Source: Bacteroidota bacterium (GTDB lineage: Bacteria > Bacteroidota > Bacteroidia > Chitinophagales > Saprospiraceae). Taken from it: a stretch of DNA of 64,000 nucleotides. Every line of letters begins with the position of its first letter. Within the stretch, counting starts at the first letter, position 1. Made by a program: the position numbers and the translations under genes. The notes beneath the pieces were generated by a model. That model did not search any database and was not told where the DNA came from. It worked only from the letters and a program-made list of their open reading frames with translations. The stretch is taken from contig JAAEZH010000010.1 in NCBI GenBank assembly GCA_018222965.1, forward strand, positions 62,001-126,000. The letters run 5' to 3'. Of this stretch, positions 8,874 through 17,762 are shown piece after piece.

Positions 8874-11798
8874 ATGAAGAAAGGGCTATTTACCCTCCTG
8901 ACCATGCTATGCGCTCTTGTAGCTTTCTCACAAGCTCGCGTGCAAGTAATTCACAATTCACCATTTCCAGGCACCGACAACGGACCAGTCGTTGATATTT
9001 ATGTCAATGGAGGACTGTTACCGGAATTGGAAGCAGTGCCGTTTCGGGGAGCCACCCCGTTTTTGGATGTACCGCCAAACGCTGATTTAACGGTAGATAT
9101 AAAACTGAGTCCAAGTGACCCCGGCGATGCCAATGTGGCCAGTTTTGATATTGGCCAACTGGATGACCAAACCGCTTATGTGGTTATTGCAAATGGAATC
9201 GTTGGTGACCCGGATACACCTTTCAATTTGGCAATAAATCCGATGGCGCAGGAATCTGCTTCCTCTTCGGATCAGGTCGAAATAGCTGCCTTTCACGGTT
9301 CACCAGACGCACCTAATGTCGATATTGGATTGCGCACCCTGGGGAACGTGTTTTTAGACTTGCCTTTCGGCGAATTTACTACTTATGCTCCCCTCAGCCC
9401 AGACCTCTATTATATAGATATTCGAGCTGCCGGTAACTCCGGCATCGTTGCTACTTTTGCCGCTGACCTCAACGGATTAGGAGGCGGAGCAGCTACCGTG
9501 TTTGCCAGTGGATTTCTGGGAGACACTCCAAATTTTGGATTGTTTGCTGCATTGCCTGACGGTACAGTAGTGGCCTTGCCCAATAATCCTGTTTCGAGAG
9601 TTCAGTTGGTACACAACGCAGTAGCTCCAACCGTTGATGTCTATGCTAGTGGCATCGAGCTGGTCACCGGATTCGAATACCGTACAGCCACTGAATTTGT
9701 TTTTGCTCCGGCTGATATTCCCTTAGACATTCAGGTTGTTGCCGAAGGTGGAGACCCAAATACAGGTGATGTCTATGACGGACCGGATGTAACGCTTGAA
9801 AATGGCGCTACCTATGTTGTATTTGCTTCCGGTCTATTGGGATCGCCCGATCAACCCTTGCAATTGTTGATTGAAGATATGGGGCTCGAGTCCAATGCCA
9901 CACCTGATGAGATAGTAGTTAATATTCACCATGGTGGAGCCGATGCACCTGCCGTAAATGTAGATTTAACCGGGGTATTCACCGGTGATGTAGTTGACGG
10001 ATTGGAATACGGTGATTTCACGGGTTATGTATCCCTTCCTGCAGCCCCTTATTTTGTGGATGTTGAAGTTCCTTCTCTCGGGAATGTTATTCTCCCATAC
10101 TACGCCGATTTGCGGGGTTTGGAAGGAGAAGCAGCCATTGTATTTGCCAGCGGCCTTCTTGCCAATGCACCGGACTTTGGGTTGTTTGCGGTACTGAACT
10201 CAGGTGATGTTATTGAATTACCATTGCTTGATGAAGAAGCCAGTGTTCAGTTGATTCATAATTCGCCAACCGCAGCAGCGGGTAGTGTGGATGTATATTT
10301 AAACGGCGCAATTGCCATTACTGATTTTGATTTCCGCACCGCCACACCTTATACTGTTTTCCCGGCGGGTGTACCCCTTGAGATTGGAGTAGCTGTTGCA
10401 GGAAGCTCCAGTGTACAGGATACGGTTGCTAATTTTACGGTAACATTTGATGCTAATGAAACATATATAGTTGCTGCAGGAGGTCTTGTTGGTGACCCGG
10501 ATACACCATTCGCCCTGCAAGCCTTTGCAGGTACGAAAGTGGATGCTGATGATCCAACCACCGCAGAATTTATAGCACTGCATGGAGCACCTGGTGCCCC
10601 AAATGTAGATGTTGATGCCCGCGCTGTAGGAAACTTGATTTCAGATTTGCCTTACGGCGAATATACCTCCTCCTATACAGCTGTACCGGCCGGAACTTAT
10701 TACCTGGACGTAAAAGCAGCCGGATCGCCAGATATTGTTGCCACCTTTGAAGCGCCTCTGGGGCTTTTTGAAGGACAGGCTGTAACTGTTTTTGCTTCCG
10801 GTATTCTCGGAGGTAGTCCTGGTTTTGGATTATACGCTGCAGATGGAAATGGCGATGTTTACGAATTGCCAAATGTAGAAATAGCCCGTTATCAAATCAT
10901 TCACAACGCACCCGATCCTGCGGTTGATATTTACCTGAATGATGCCCTTGCTTACGAAAATGTAGCATTTAGACAAGCCACAGCATTCGATTTTGCACCT
11001 GCAAATCAAGCTATAAACGTCAAAGTAGTCCCAACGGGTGCCGATATTTCAGAAGCTGTTTACGATGAAGATCTCACTTTTGCCGATAATGGTGACACTT
11101 ATGTACTGGTTGCTTCTGGTGTCGTAGGGGATGCAGCAACACCATTCACTATCGCAGCCTATGGAGAGGCACAGGAGGCTGCCGCTGGAACAGGTGTAGA
11201 CTTGCTGCTTTATCATGGCTCACCGGATGCTCCGGCTGTAGATGTTATTGTATCCGGAACAACGGATGTATTATTTGACGATGTTGCATACGGTGGATTT
11301 AGCAACGGTTATTTAAACGTACCTGCAGATGTTTACAATTTGGGGATTACACCTGCAGATGATAACACCAATGAATTGTTGACCTATGTAGCAGATGTCT
11401 CTGGCTTGGAAGGAGGAGCAGCTACGGTTTTCGCTTCTGGTTTCTTTGCCGGTGAAGAACCCGCATTTGATGTTTGGGTAGCGCTGGCAGACGGTACAAC
11501 TTTCCCATTGGAAATGGTAATTTCTACCGATAATCTGAATGGATTGCTAAACCAGTTCATCTTGTTCCCAAATCCTGTTTCAGACAATGCCTTTGTACAA
11601 ATTGATATGAAGGAATCTGTGAATATGCGTTTGGAAATAGTAGATATGAGTGGCCGCATTCTGAAGGTCGAAGACCTCGGAACAGTAGCTACTGGTAAAC
11701 AAAGTATTGAATTGAACGTTTCGCAATTGGCTTCAGGTTCTTATATGCTGCGATTAATCTCTGAAAAAGGAGTAGCAGCTTTAAAGTTTGTGAAGTAG
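8874..11798 (+). CDS. DUF4397 repeat protein secreted by T9SS
   Basis: 974 residues. Signal peptide 1-19 (KKGLFTLLTMLCALVAFSQA). The body holds eight DUF4397-type units in four alternating pairs. 'A' units open ARVQVIHNSP / SRVQLVHNAV / ASVQLIHNSP / ARYQIIHNAP; 'B' units open AAFHGSPDAPNVD / NIHHGGADAPAVN / ALHGAPGAPNVD / LLYHGSPDAPAVD. Each ends near a TVFASG or YVVFASG strand. The C-terminal 80 residues are a type A sorting domain (FILFPNPVSDNA, GSYMLRLIS, final ALKFVK). It is strongly acidic with almost no Lys or Arg in the repeats. An exported surface protein is expected; ligand unknown. A terminator follows at 11861. Confidence 0.9.
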   Translation: MKKGLFTLLTMLCALVAFSQARVQVIHNSPFPGTDNGPVVDIYVNGGLLPELEAVPFRGATPFLDVPPNADLTVDIKLSPSDPGDANVASFDIGQLDDQTAYVVIANGIVGDPDTPFNLAINPMAQESASSSDQVEIAAFHGSPDAPNVDIGLRTLGNVFLDLPFGEFTTYAPLSPDLYYIDIRAAGNSGIVATFAADLNGLGGGAATVFASGFLGDTPNFGLFAALPDGTVVALPNNPVSRVQLVHNAVAPTVDVYASGIELVTGFEYRTATEFVFAPADIPLDIQVVAEGGDPNTGDVYDGPDVTLENGATYVVFASGLLGSPDQPLQLLIEDMGLESNATPDEIVVNIHHGGADAPAVNVDLTGVFTGDVVDGLEYGDFTGYVSLPAAPYFVDVEVPSLGNVILPYYADLRGLEGEAAIVFASGLLANAPDFGLFAVLNSGDVIELPLLDEEASVQLIHNSPTAAAGSVDVYLNGAIAITDFDFRTATPYTVFPAGVPLEIGVAVAGSSSVQDTVANFTVTFDANETYIVAAGGLVGDPDTPFALQAFAGTKVDADDPTTAEFIALHGAPGAPNVDVDARAVGNLISDLPYGEYTSSYTAVPAGTYYLDVKAAGSPDIVATFEAPLGLFEGQAVTVFASGILGGSPGFGLYAADGNGDVYELPNVEIARYQIIHNAPDPAVDIYLNDALAYENVAFRQATAFDFAPANQAINVKVVPTGADISEAVYDEDLTFADNGDTYVLVASGVVGDAATPFTIAAYGEAQEAAAGTGVDLLLYHGSPDAPAVDVIVSGTTDVLFDDVAYGGFSNGYLNVPADVYNLGITPADDNTNELLTYVADVSGLEGGAATVFASGFFAGEEPAFDVWVALADGTTFPLEMVISTDNLNGLLNQFILFPNPVSDNAFVQIDMKESVNMRLEIVDMSGRILKVEDLGTVATGKQSIELNVSQLASGSYMLRLISEKGVAALKFVK

Positions 11799-11860
11799 AA
11801 CTGACGTTCATTTATTGAAAATGCTAAATCGTTAGTTTCAACGAGATTGATTTAGTTAGG

Positions 11861-11895
11861 AAAGGTCCATTTCTTCGGAAATGGGCCTTTTTTTA
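11861..11895 (+). terminator. Rho-independent terminator after DUF4397 gene
   Basis: GGTCCATTTC-TTCG-GAAATGGGCC hairpin with a UUCG tetraloop, followed by seven T. It lies 62 bp after the stop codon. Confidence 0.85.
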
Positions 11896-11932
11896 GTTCA
11901 GTTTACGTATACTTATCAAAAAATATCCTTCC

Positions 11933-12874
11933 ATGAAAAAAGCTTTTGTTTTTTTACTTTTTGCCGCTAGCGTGTTTTCACTTCAGGCGCAGGCCGAACA
12001 GATATTATGGATCGTAGATAACCTGGTACAGATTGATGGAAACGATGTAGAGGTGATCGGAGATCCTCAGGTTATCGAAACAGAAATAGGTTTTGTCGTG
12101 GAGTTTGATGGAATAGATGACGGACTTATCGTAGCCAATAATCCGTTGTCTGGTGCAACCGAGTTTACAGTGGAAATCATTTTCAAGCCTTATGCCGGAG
12201 GAGGAGTGGAGCAGCGTTTTTTGCACATGCAGCAAGATGATGAAAACAGAATACTTATCGAGTTGCGAAATCCCGCCGATGAAAATTGGAGTTTAGACAC
12301 CTTTATTAAATCGGGCGGTTCGAGCCTGGCCTTACTGGACTATTCATTTGTACACGATCTGGATGTATGGAGCCATGCAGCACTAATCTATAAGGACGGG
12401 CAAATGGAGCATTATGTAGACGGACAAAAAGAACTGGAAGGAATGGTAACCTACCAGGAAGTAAGCAGCGGCCAAACCTCTCTGGGGGTTCGCCTGAATC
12501 AGGTGTCCTGGTTTAAAGGGGCTATCCATTCGGTACGCATTACGCATGAAGCTTTGCCTGTGGAAGAGTTTATGGAAATAAGTATGGTTTCTGCGATAGA
12601 TGAAATTGAAAAGGAAGCTTCAGGATTGCAGGTTTTTCCAAATCCACTACAGGATGAAAGCAAAATTGAATATCAACTAACCAAAGCTTCTAAAGTGTCC
12701 GTTCAACTTCTGGATGTCCGCGGGATCGTTTTGGATACATTATTTGATGGCGAGCAAAAGCAAGGTGTACATCAATTAAAAATGGATGGAACTGAATTGG
12801 AATCGGGCATCTATTTTATCCTGCTGGAAACGGATCAAATTCGACAGTTAAAAAAAGTGGTGATATTGGATTAA
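11933..12874 (+). CDS. LamG/concanavalin-like domain protein with T9SS sorting domain
   Basis: 313 residues. Signal peptide KKAFVFLLFAASVFSLQAQA. Residues 35-215 read as a LamG-like jelly roll: VVEFDGIDDGLIV, EFTVEIIFKPY, WSHAALIYKDGQMEHYVDGQ and SLGVRLNQVSWFKGAIHSVRI, the standard strand order of laminin-G/pentraxin-like folds. From about 230 a type A sorting domain follows (LQVFPNPLQDESKIEY ... GIYFILLETD ... KKVVILD). It is likely an exported carbohydrate-binding or surface protein. It sits alone after the DUF4397 terminator. No catalytic residues are recognisable. Confidence 0.85.
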   Translation: MKKAFVFLLFAASVFSLQAQAEQILWIVDNLVQIDGNDVEVIGDPQVIETEIGFVVEFDGIDDGLIVANNPLSGATEFTVEIIFKPYAGGGVEQRFLHMQQDDENRILIELRNPADENWSLDTFIKSGGSSLALLDYSFVHDLDVWSHAALIYKDGQMEHYVDGQKELEGMVTYQEVSSGQTSLGVRLNQVSWFKGAIHSVRITHEALPVEEFMEISMVSAIDEIEKEASGLQVFPNPLQDESKIEYQLTKASKVSVQLLDVRGIVLDTLFDGEQKQGVHQLKMDGTELESGIYFILLETDQIRQLKKVVILD

Positions 12875-12961
12875 TTGGGTTTTAGGATGAAGTTGTTTTA
12901 ATCCTGCTGTTTAAAATGGGAAACTCTGAATTCAGCATTCTCCATTCAACATGGTTATTTT

Positions 12962-13495
12962 ATGAACGATTTACCCTATTCAAGTATTCCGGATTTTCCG
13001 ACTGATTATACGGCCTCGAATGTTTTTGGCAGGATGCTTGATGGTTTAGGATATCGATACTATTGGGCAACGCAAGATCTGAGGCAGGAGGATTTGAATT
13101 ACCGTCCTTCCGGTGGTGGCAGGAGTTTGATTGAAACGCTTGTTCACATTTGTGAATTGACAGAAGGCCTTCGCCTGGTTGCCAGAAATGAAGTTATCCT
13201 TCCTCCTCTTGATTTTTCGACTCTTTCTTATGAATCTCTGCGATCAAAAGCTTTAAGCGATCTGAAAGAAGCCAGTAACCTTTTTACGACAATGGCTGAT
13301 GATAAAATGGAGGATATGGCTTTGATCCTTCAGTCTGGAGAGCAACAGTTCAAATCCCCACTTTGGCGAGTGATAACCGGTCCGCTTACGGATGTTGCTT
13401 ATCATGTGGGGCAGGTGGTTTCATATAGGCGGTCTGCCGGAAATCCCTTAGCTCCCGGTGTGGATCCGTTTATGGGGGTGACAAAGAGAAGTTAG
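12962..13495 (+). CDS. DinB-like four-helix protein
   Basis: 177 residues of the DinB/YfiT-like four-helix-bundle superfamily, whose members often bind a metal through three histidines and include thiol-dependent S-transferases. Visible candidates for the ligands are His60 in ETLVHICEL and His141 in DVAYHVGQVVSYRR; the third His usual in active members, four residues after the second, is absent (QVVS instead). The protein may therefore be a non-canonical member. The gene is followed immediately by the palindromic repeat cluster. Function is not predictable beyond the fold. Confidence 0.75.
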   Translation: MNDLPYSSIPDFPTDYTASNVFGRMLDGLGYRYYWATQDLRQEDLNYRPSGGGRSLIETLVHICELTEGLRLVARNEVILPPLDFSTLSYESLRSKALSDLKEASNLFTTMADDKMEDMALILQSGEQQFKSPLWRVITGPLTDVAYHVGQVVSYRRSAGNPLAPGVDPFMGVTKRS

Positions 13496-13503
13496 GAAAA
13501 GAA

Positions 13504-13695
13504 GTGCGCACCTATGGAGCTATTGCTTAGCCATGCGCAGAATGTTACAAAGGTGTAACCTTTATAGTACTGCCTGATATAGGAATCTTTGGAAACAACC
13601 AAACGCAAAAAAATAGAATAGAAATCGGCCCCATCGGGGCCCAACCTTTGTAGAATAAATTCACCAGTCAATGATAAGCTCCATAGGAGCGACAC
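13504..13695. repeat. Nested palindromic repeat, copy A
   Basis: Bounded by GTGCGCACCTATGGAGCT (13504-13521) and its near reverse complement AGCTCCATAGGAGCGACAC (13677-13695). Inside are ACAAAGGT / ACCTTTGT inverted repeats and a GGCCCC-ATC-GGGGCC hairpin at 13627-13641. Copies B, C and D are related. Confidence 0.8.
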
Positions 13696-13725
13696 CTAAA
13701 TTTGGTTTAATAAGCCGAGAAAAAA

Positions 13726-13971
13726 GTGCCGCACCTACGGAGCTAATTCTCAGCCAGGTGTAGAATGTTACAAAGGTATGCCTCCGCTGGAGGCAATGGA
13801 AAGTAACTCATAAAACAGATAGGCCATCCAGGAAGCATTTTGGTGCTGCCTTTTTAAGGAATCATTGGAAACAATCAAAAACAAAATAATAGATTAGAAA
13901 TCGGCCCCATCGGGGCCCAACCTTTGTAGAATAAATTCACCAGTCAATGATAAGCTCCATAGGAGCGACAC
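13726..13971. repeat. Nested palindromic repeat, copy B
   Basis: Outer arms GTGCCGCACCTACGGAGCT (13726-13744) and AGCTCCATAGGAGCGACAC (13953-13971). Inside are a GCCTCC-GCT-GGAGGC hairpin near 13782 and the GGCCCC-ATC-GGGGCC hairpin followed by ACCTTTGT. The right half is nearly identical to copy A. Confidence 0.8.
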
Positions 13972-14219
13972 CTAAATTAGGTGCAATACCTGTAGTTTAT
14001 GAACAAAAACCAGGAGATGGTACCTCATTAAGAATTAACCTAGCTCTTGAATTTTCTCACAAATTCTAATATCTTTCAATTCTCCTCTAAAATCGGTACC
14101 ATTTGTCTGTGCCAAACTCTAAACGAATAGAATAGTCCTCATTCTGGTTTCAGTTGAATACTATTTGCCTGTAGGTGAATAGCCAGGATAAATTATTATA
14201 AGTGTAATCAATAGAGGCT
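13972..14219. other. Left flank of the transposase gene
   Basis: AT-rich, no gene seen. GGTACC occurs at about 14018 and 14096 in partly matching contexts (GAGATGGTACC / ATCGGTACCATTT). It may contain the transposase promoter or a left-end recognition hairpin; neither is certain. Confidence 0.35.
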
Positions 14220-14681
14220 ATGGCAAATACTTATACACAGCTTTATATTCAATTGGTATTCGCGGTAAAATATCGTGATTCCATGATTAAAGAACCAATT
14301 AGAGAGCGAGTCGAAAAGTATGTTTCCGGGATCGTTCAAAATAAAGGGCATAAATTGTTAGCAATATATTCAATGCCTGATCACATTCATTTGTTGGTCG
14401 GGTTGAATCCGCATCAATCAATTTCTGAGCTTGTGAGGGATGTAAAATCTAATTCCTCCAAAATGATAAACCAGGAAAAGTTAACTCCATCCAGGTTTTC
14501 CTGGCAAAGTGGTTTCGGTGCTTTTTCTTATTCCAGAGAACAGCTTTGTAATGTCATTAATTATATTCGATCACAGCCCGAACATCACAAAAAAAGCTCC
14601 TTTCAACAGGAGTATATGAGGTTCTTAAAAGAGAGTGGTATAGAGTATAAAGATGAATACCTCTTCAATTGGTTAGAATGA
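14220..14681 (+). CDS. tnpA: IS200/RAYT-type Y1 transposase
   Basis: 153-residue single-domain HUH Y1 transposase that would nick and join single-stranded DNA through a 5'-phosphotyrosine. The metal-binding HUH motif is HIH at 55-57 in SMPDHIHLLVG; the catalytic Tyr is Tyr115 in NVINYIRSQPEHH. Length and order match full-length IS200-type TnpA. No TnpB partner is present. It sits between copies B and C of a nested palindrome family rather than inside a minimal IS200 element. That arrangement fits a REP-associated tyrosine transposase (RAYT), domesticated to act on dispersed palindromes; this role is inferred. The frame is intact, so it could be active. Confidence 0.88.
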   Translation: MANTYTQLYIQLVFAVKYRDSMIKEPIRERVEKYVSGIVQNKGHKLLAIYSMPDHIHLLVGLNPHQSISELVRDVKSNSSKMINQEKLTPSRFSWQSGFGAFSYSREQLCNVINYIRSQPEHHKKSSFQQEYMRFLKESGIEYKDEYLFNWLE

Positions 14682-14691
14682 TTGAGGGGGA

Positions 14692-14860
14692 GTGCCGCTC
14701 CTACGGAGCTATCACTTAGATTTGAGTTATGAGTTACAAAGGTATGCCTCCTCTGGAGGCAATCCCAAGTGATAACGATAGATTAGAACTTGGCCCCATC
14801 GGGGCCTAACCTTTGTAGAATACATTCATTAATCAATGATAAGCTCCGTAGGAGCGACAC
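14692..14860. repeat. Nested palindromic repeat, copy C
   Basis: Outer arms GTGCCGCTCCTACGGAGCT (14692-14710) and AGCTCCGTAGGAGCGACAC (14842-14860) are almost perfect reverse complements. Inside are a GCCTCC-TCT-GGAGGC hairpin and GGCCCC-ATC-GGGGCC. It starts 11 bp after the transposase stop. Confidence 0.85.
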
Positions 14861-14890
14861 CTAGATTTGGTTGAATAAGCCGAGGTAAAA

Positions 14891-15040
14891 GTGCGGCACC
14901 TACGGAGCTATTGCTTAGCCATGCGCAGAATGTTACAAAGGTGTAACCTTTATAGTACTGCCTGATATAGGAATCTTTGGAAACAACCAAACGCAAAACA
15001 ATAGATTAGAAATCGGCCCCATTGGGGCCCAACCTTTGTA
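14891..15040. repeat. Nested palindromic repeat, copy D, right end missing
   Basis: Left arm GTGCGGCACCTACGGAGCT (14891-14909). The interior 14914-14999 is nearly identical to copy A. The copy stops right after ACCTTTGTA; the right arm is absent and the csaA-like gene starts 7 bp later. This looks like truncation at the gene boundary. Confidence 0.75.
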
Positions 15041-15046
15041 TTACAT

Positions 15047-15385
15047 ATGCAAAACCAAATATCCTGGCAGGATTTTGCCAAAGTTGAAATGCGAATCGGA
15101 ACCATCATTGCTGCCGAGCCCTTTGAGGAAGCCCGCAATCCTGCCTTTGTTTTACAAATCGACTTTGGTGAACTGGGAATCAAAAAATCCTCCGCTCAAA
15201 TCACGACTCTTTATGAGACTGATGACCTAATCGGAAAACAAATTGTAGCCGTGGTAAATTTTCCACCCAAACAAATTGCGAATAGGATGAGCGAGTGCCT
15301 GGTATTGGGAGGTCTGGGTGACGATAAAGATGTTATCCTAATCCAACCCGAAAGGCAAGTTGAGAATGGAACCCGAATTGGGTAG
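15047..15385 (+). CDS. csaA: CsaA-like tRNA-binding-domain protein
   Basis: 112-residue stand-alone EMAP/tRNA-binding OB-fold protein. The core (FAKVEMRIGTIIAAEPFEEARNPA, FGELGIKKSSAQIT, GKQIVAVVNFPPKQIANRMSECLVLG) matches bacterial CsaA, a small dimeric protein with chaperone-like or tRNA-binding activity. Length is normal. ATG 15047 follows directly after truncated repeat D, so its original upstream region has probably been replaced by repeat DNA. A TTG start 11 bases upstream is in another frame and was rejected. It converges with the GT39 gene, with 2 bp between stops. Confidence 0.9.
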   Translation: MQNQISWQDFAKVEMRIGTIIAAEPFEEARNPAFVLQIDFGELGIKKSSAQITTLYETDDLIGKQIVAVVNFPPKQIANRMSECLVLGGLGDDKDVILIQPERQVENGTRIG

Positions 15386-15387
15386 GC

Positions 15388-17034
15388 CTACTCACCAACT
15401 CGGCGCAAAAACACCACAAATCCATTCTTCTCCCAAACCTTCTCCAATTCCGGTTTTTGAGCCAGATCGCCTTCTTTAGTGATTTTGGTAATGAAGTACA
15501 CATTCTTGTCAATATCACCGCTTAAAAGCCATCCTTTGTCTTTACTCTCTGGCGGGTGGTTGGCCGGTACACGGCTGTACCACAAATGCGCATAACTCTT
15601 ATATCCCATCGGTTGGAAATAGGCATCTTCCCCCTGATGTTCTTTGTAAAATTCAATAACGGCTCTTTGGGAATAGCCTTCAATGCGATTGATAAACATG
15701 GCCAATGCCAGGAACAGGAAAATCGCGGTGCCGAAAAACAAGCGATTTACATCCCACTGGATTAATCCTCGTTTGCTTCGGAACCCAAAGAACCAAATCA
15801 ATAATCCCAGCAGAAATAGACCCGGAATTAATTGCCAGTAGGTCCAGACAACATCTGCCTGCATATTAGCCATTGCAAAAGGATCCTGACTCAATAATGG
15901 TTTTATCCATTGTGGGTGCATACCTAAAAAGGGGAGAGCAAGGCAGGCAATTACCCAAATCCCCCCAATACCCAGCGTCGTCCACTTCTCTAATTTTGGA
16001 ATGGCTATTCCTTTGTCAAGCCAGGAGTAAATTTGAAGGGCAGCCAAAAAAGTTAGCGGGTAATAACAGAGCGAACTGTAATGCACAATCTTGGATTGTA
16101 CCAGACTGAACAGGATCAACACCACCCAAAACAAAATGCGCATCCAGCGCTGCATCTGCCATTCGTCATCTGCTTGCACTTTTTTAAACCAAGCCCTGAG
16201 CCCCAGGCTTCCTGCCGGAAAACAACCGAGCAATAAAACTACAAAGTGATAGCCCGGAAAACCGCCATGTCCGGCATCTTCGGTGGATAAAAGTCTGATT
16301 TGATATTCGACGAAAGTCTTTGTAAACCAGGGGCCGTTTTGATACCATTCCAAGCCAAACCAACTGGCAATGGTCAAAACACAAAGCAATATGAAGGCAC
16401 CAACAGGCCGCCAGTTTGGCAATTCGCGGAAGCGGGATAAAAGCCAGAATATCAATACACATAGCCCTAAAATTAATCCGGCAACCGGACCTTTTGTCAG
16501 GACGCCCAAGCCAAGCAATACACCACCGAATATTGCCCATTTCAGCGCATGGGATTGAGGCTGGCTTAAACGAATCCAGGCATATAAACTACCAAAAATG
16601 AACAGGTTAAACCAGGGATCAATGATACCGGAACGGAAATATAGATGGGGGAGGAGGCTCCCAAAATAGGCGGCTGTCCACAGCAGAGCAAAGCGACGAT
16701 CCTTCCATTTTTTGCCTATGAAATACATGGCCAGCAACCCAATGAGTCCGGCTAGTGCATTGGGAAAACGAGCCGCAAATTCATTGATGCCAAATACCTT
16801 CATGGAAAGAACCTGCATCCAAAAAAATAAGGGAGGTTTCTCCCAAAAGGGCTCAAAGTTGATCTGGACCTGCAGGTAATTTCCACTGGCGATCATTTCC
16901 CGGGCACACTCGGCAAAATTTATCTCGTCCCAGTCAAAAAGGTGTACTTGTCCGAGTCCGGGGAGGAAAAAAAGCAGACTCAGTAAAGCGATCAGCCAGG
17001 GATCGTATTTCTCCGGTATGCGGAGAAAGCTCAT
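15388..17034 (-). CDS. ArnT/PMT-like glycosyltransferase (GT39/GT83 type)
   Basis: 548 residues from ATG 17034 (MSFLRIPEKY), chosen because it gives the ATGA overlap with the rluA-like stop; an ATG five codons upstream is also in frame. Around a dozen TM segments are visible. The first periplasmic loop has the catalytic-type acidic pair in LFDWDEINFAECAREM, then FWEKPPLFFWMQ, as in ArnT-like polyprenyl-phosphate-sugar transferases. It probably moves a sugar from a lipid-linked donor to a periplasmic acceptor (lipid A, protein or glycan). The C-terminal 120 residues are a soluble tail. It is third in a coupled operon after the RibF-GT2 fusion and RluA. Confidence 0.88.
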   Translation of the reverse strand: MSFLRIPEKYDPWLIALLSLLFFLPGLGQVHLFDWDEINFAECAREMIASGNYLQVQINFEPFWEKPPLFFWMQVLSMKVFGINEFAARFPNALAGLIGLLAMYFIGKKWKDRRFALLWTAAYFGSLLPHLYFRSGIIDPWFNLFIFGSLYAWIRLSQPQSHALKWAIFGGVLLGLGVLTKGPVAGLILGLCVLIFWLLSRFRELPNWRPVGAFILLCVLTIASWFGLEWYQNGPWFTKTFVEYQIRLLSTEDAGHGGFPGYHFVVLLLGCFPAGSLGLRAWFKKVQADDEWQMQRWMRILFWVVLILFSLVQSKIVHYSSLCYYPLTFLAALQIYSWLDKGIAIPKLEKWTTLGIGGIWVIACLALPFLGMHPQWIKPLLSQDPFAMANMQADVVWTYWQLIPGLFLLGLLIWFFGFRSKRGLIQWDVNRLFFGTAIFLFLALAMFINRIEGYSQRAVIEFYKEHQGEDAYFQPMGYKSYAHLWYSRVPANHPPESKDKGWLLSGDIDKNVYFITKITKEGDLAQKPELEKVWEKNGFVVFLRRVGE

Positions 17035-17762
17035 TGGACGGAAGCCCATTTTCTCAACTGGTTTAAACTGGCACGCATATCTTTTGGATGAGGTGCCTCC
17101 AGCTGAATTTCTTCATCAGATCCAGGATGTTTAAACTTCAGGACAGCGGCATGAAGCGGCGTGCGGGAGAGGAGCGGCCGTTCTTCTTTGTTTTTGCCCT
17201 GGCGGTATTTCCGAAGTTTTATGGAAGACAGGTAAAATTCTGAACGATGGCCGTAGAGCGGATCTGCGAGAAGGGGATGGCCAATTTCGGCAAGGTGAAC
17301 CCGAATCTGGTGCGTACGCCCCGTTTCGGGATGGCAGTGTATGAAAGCAGCCTGTTTGAAGGGTTCTATTACTTCGTAATGCGTAATGGAGGGTTTGCCG
17401 CGCCCGGTAACCTGCATCATCCCGGCTTTTACCGTATGGCGGGTTAGGGAAAAATCGATCGTTCCCTTTTCTTCGGTCGGCTTGCCTTCAACAATGGCAT
17501 GATATGTTTTTTCAACTTCGCGTTGTTCAAACTGGAGCTGCAGGTGTTTATGGGCTTCGCGAGTACGCGCAAAAAGCAGGATGCCGGAAGTGTCTTTATC
17601 AAGCCGATGGACGGTGTAAATTTCTTCGTATTGCGCTTTCAACCAAGTATACAGGTTGGGTTTTTCCGCATCGTAACGATCGGGAATACTTAGCCATCCG
17701 GCCGGCTTGTCGACTGCCAGGATGTGATCATCCTCATGGATTATCTGGATATTATTTTTCAT
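17031..17762 (-). CDS. RluA-family pseudouridine synthase
   Basis: 243 residues. Motif II HRLDKDTSG at 52-60 holds the catalytic Asp55; downstream HCHPETGRTHQIRVHLAEIGHPLLADPLYG is the standard RluA core. There is no N-terminal S4 domain, as in RluA/TruC subtypes. It isomerises uridine in rRNA and/or tRNA; the target site is not deducible. Its start overlaps the RibF-GT2 stop by 4 nt (ATGA) and its stop overlaps the GT39 start in the same way. Confidence 0.93.
   Translation of the reverse strand: MKNNIQIIHEDDHILAVDKPAGWLSIPDRYDAEKPNLYTWLKAQYEEIYTVHRLDKDTSGILLFARTREAHKHLQLQFEQREVEKTYHAIVEGKPTEEKGTIDFSLTRHTVKAGMMQVTGRGKPSITHYEVIEPFKQAAFIHCHPETGRTHQIRVHLAEIGHPLLADPLYGHRSEFYLSSIKLRKYRQGKNKEERPLLSRTPLHAAVLKFKHPGSDEEIQLEAPHPKDMRASLNQLRKWASVQ

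Noticed and set aside
8683-8877. 64-codon frame upstream of the DUF4397 gene
   Set aside because: Overlaps the next start, no coding character, placed in the promoter region.
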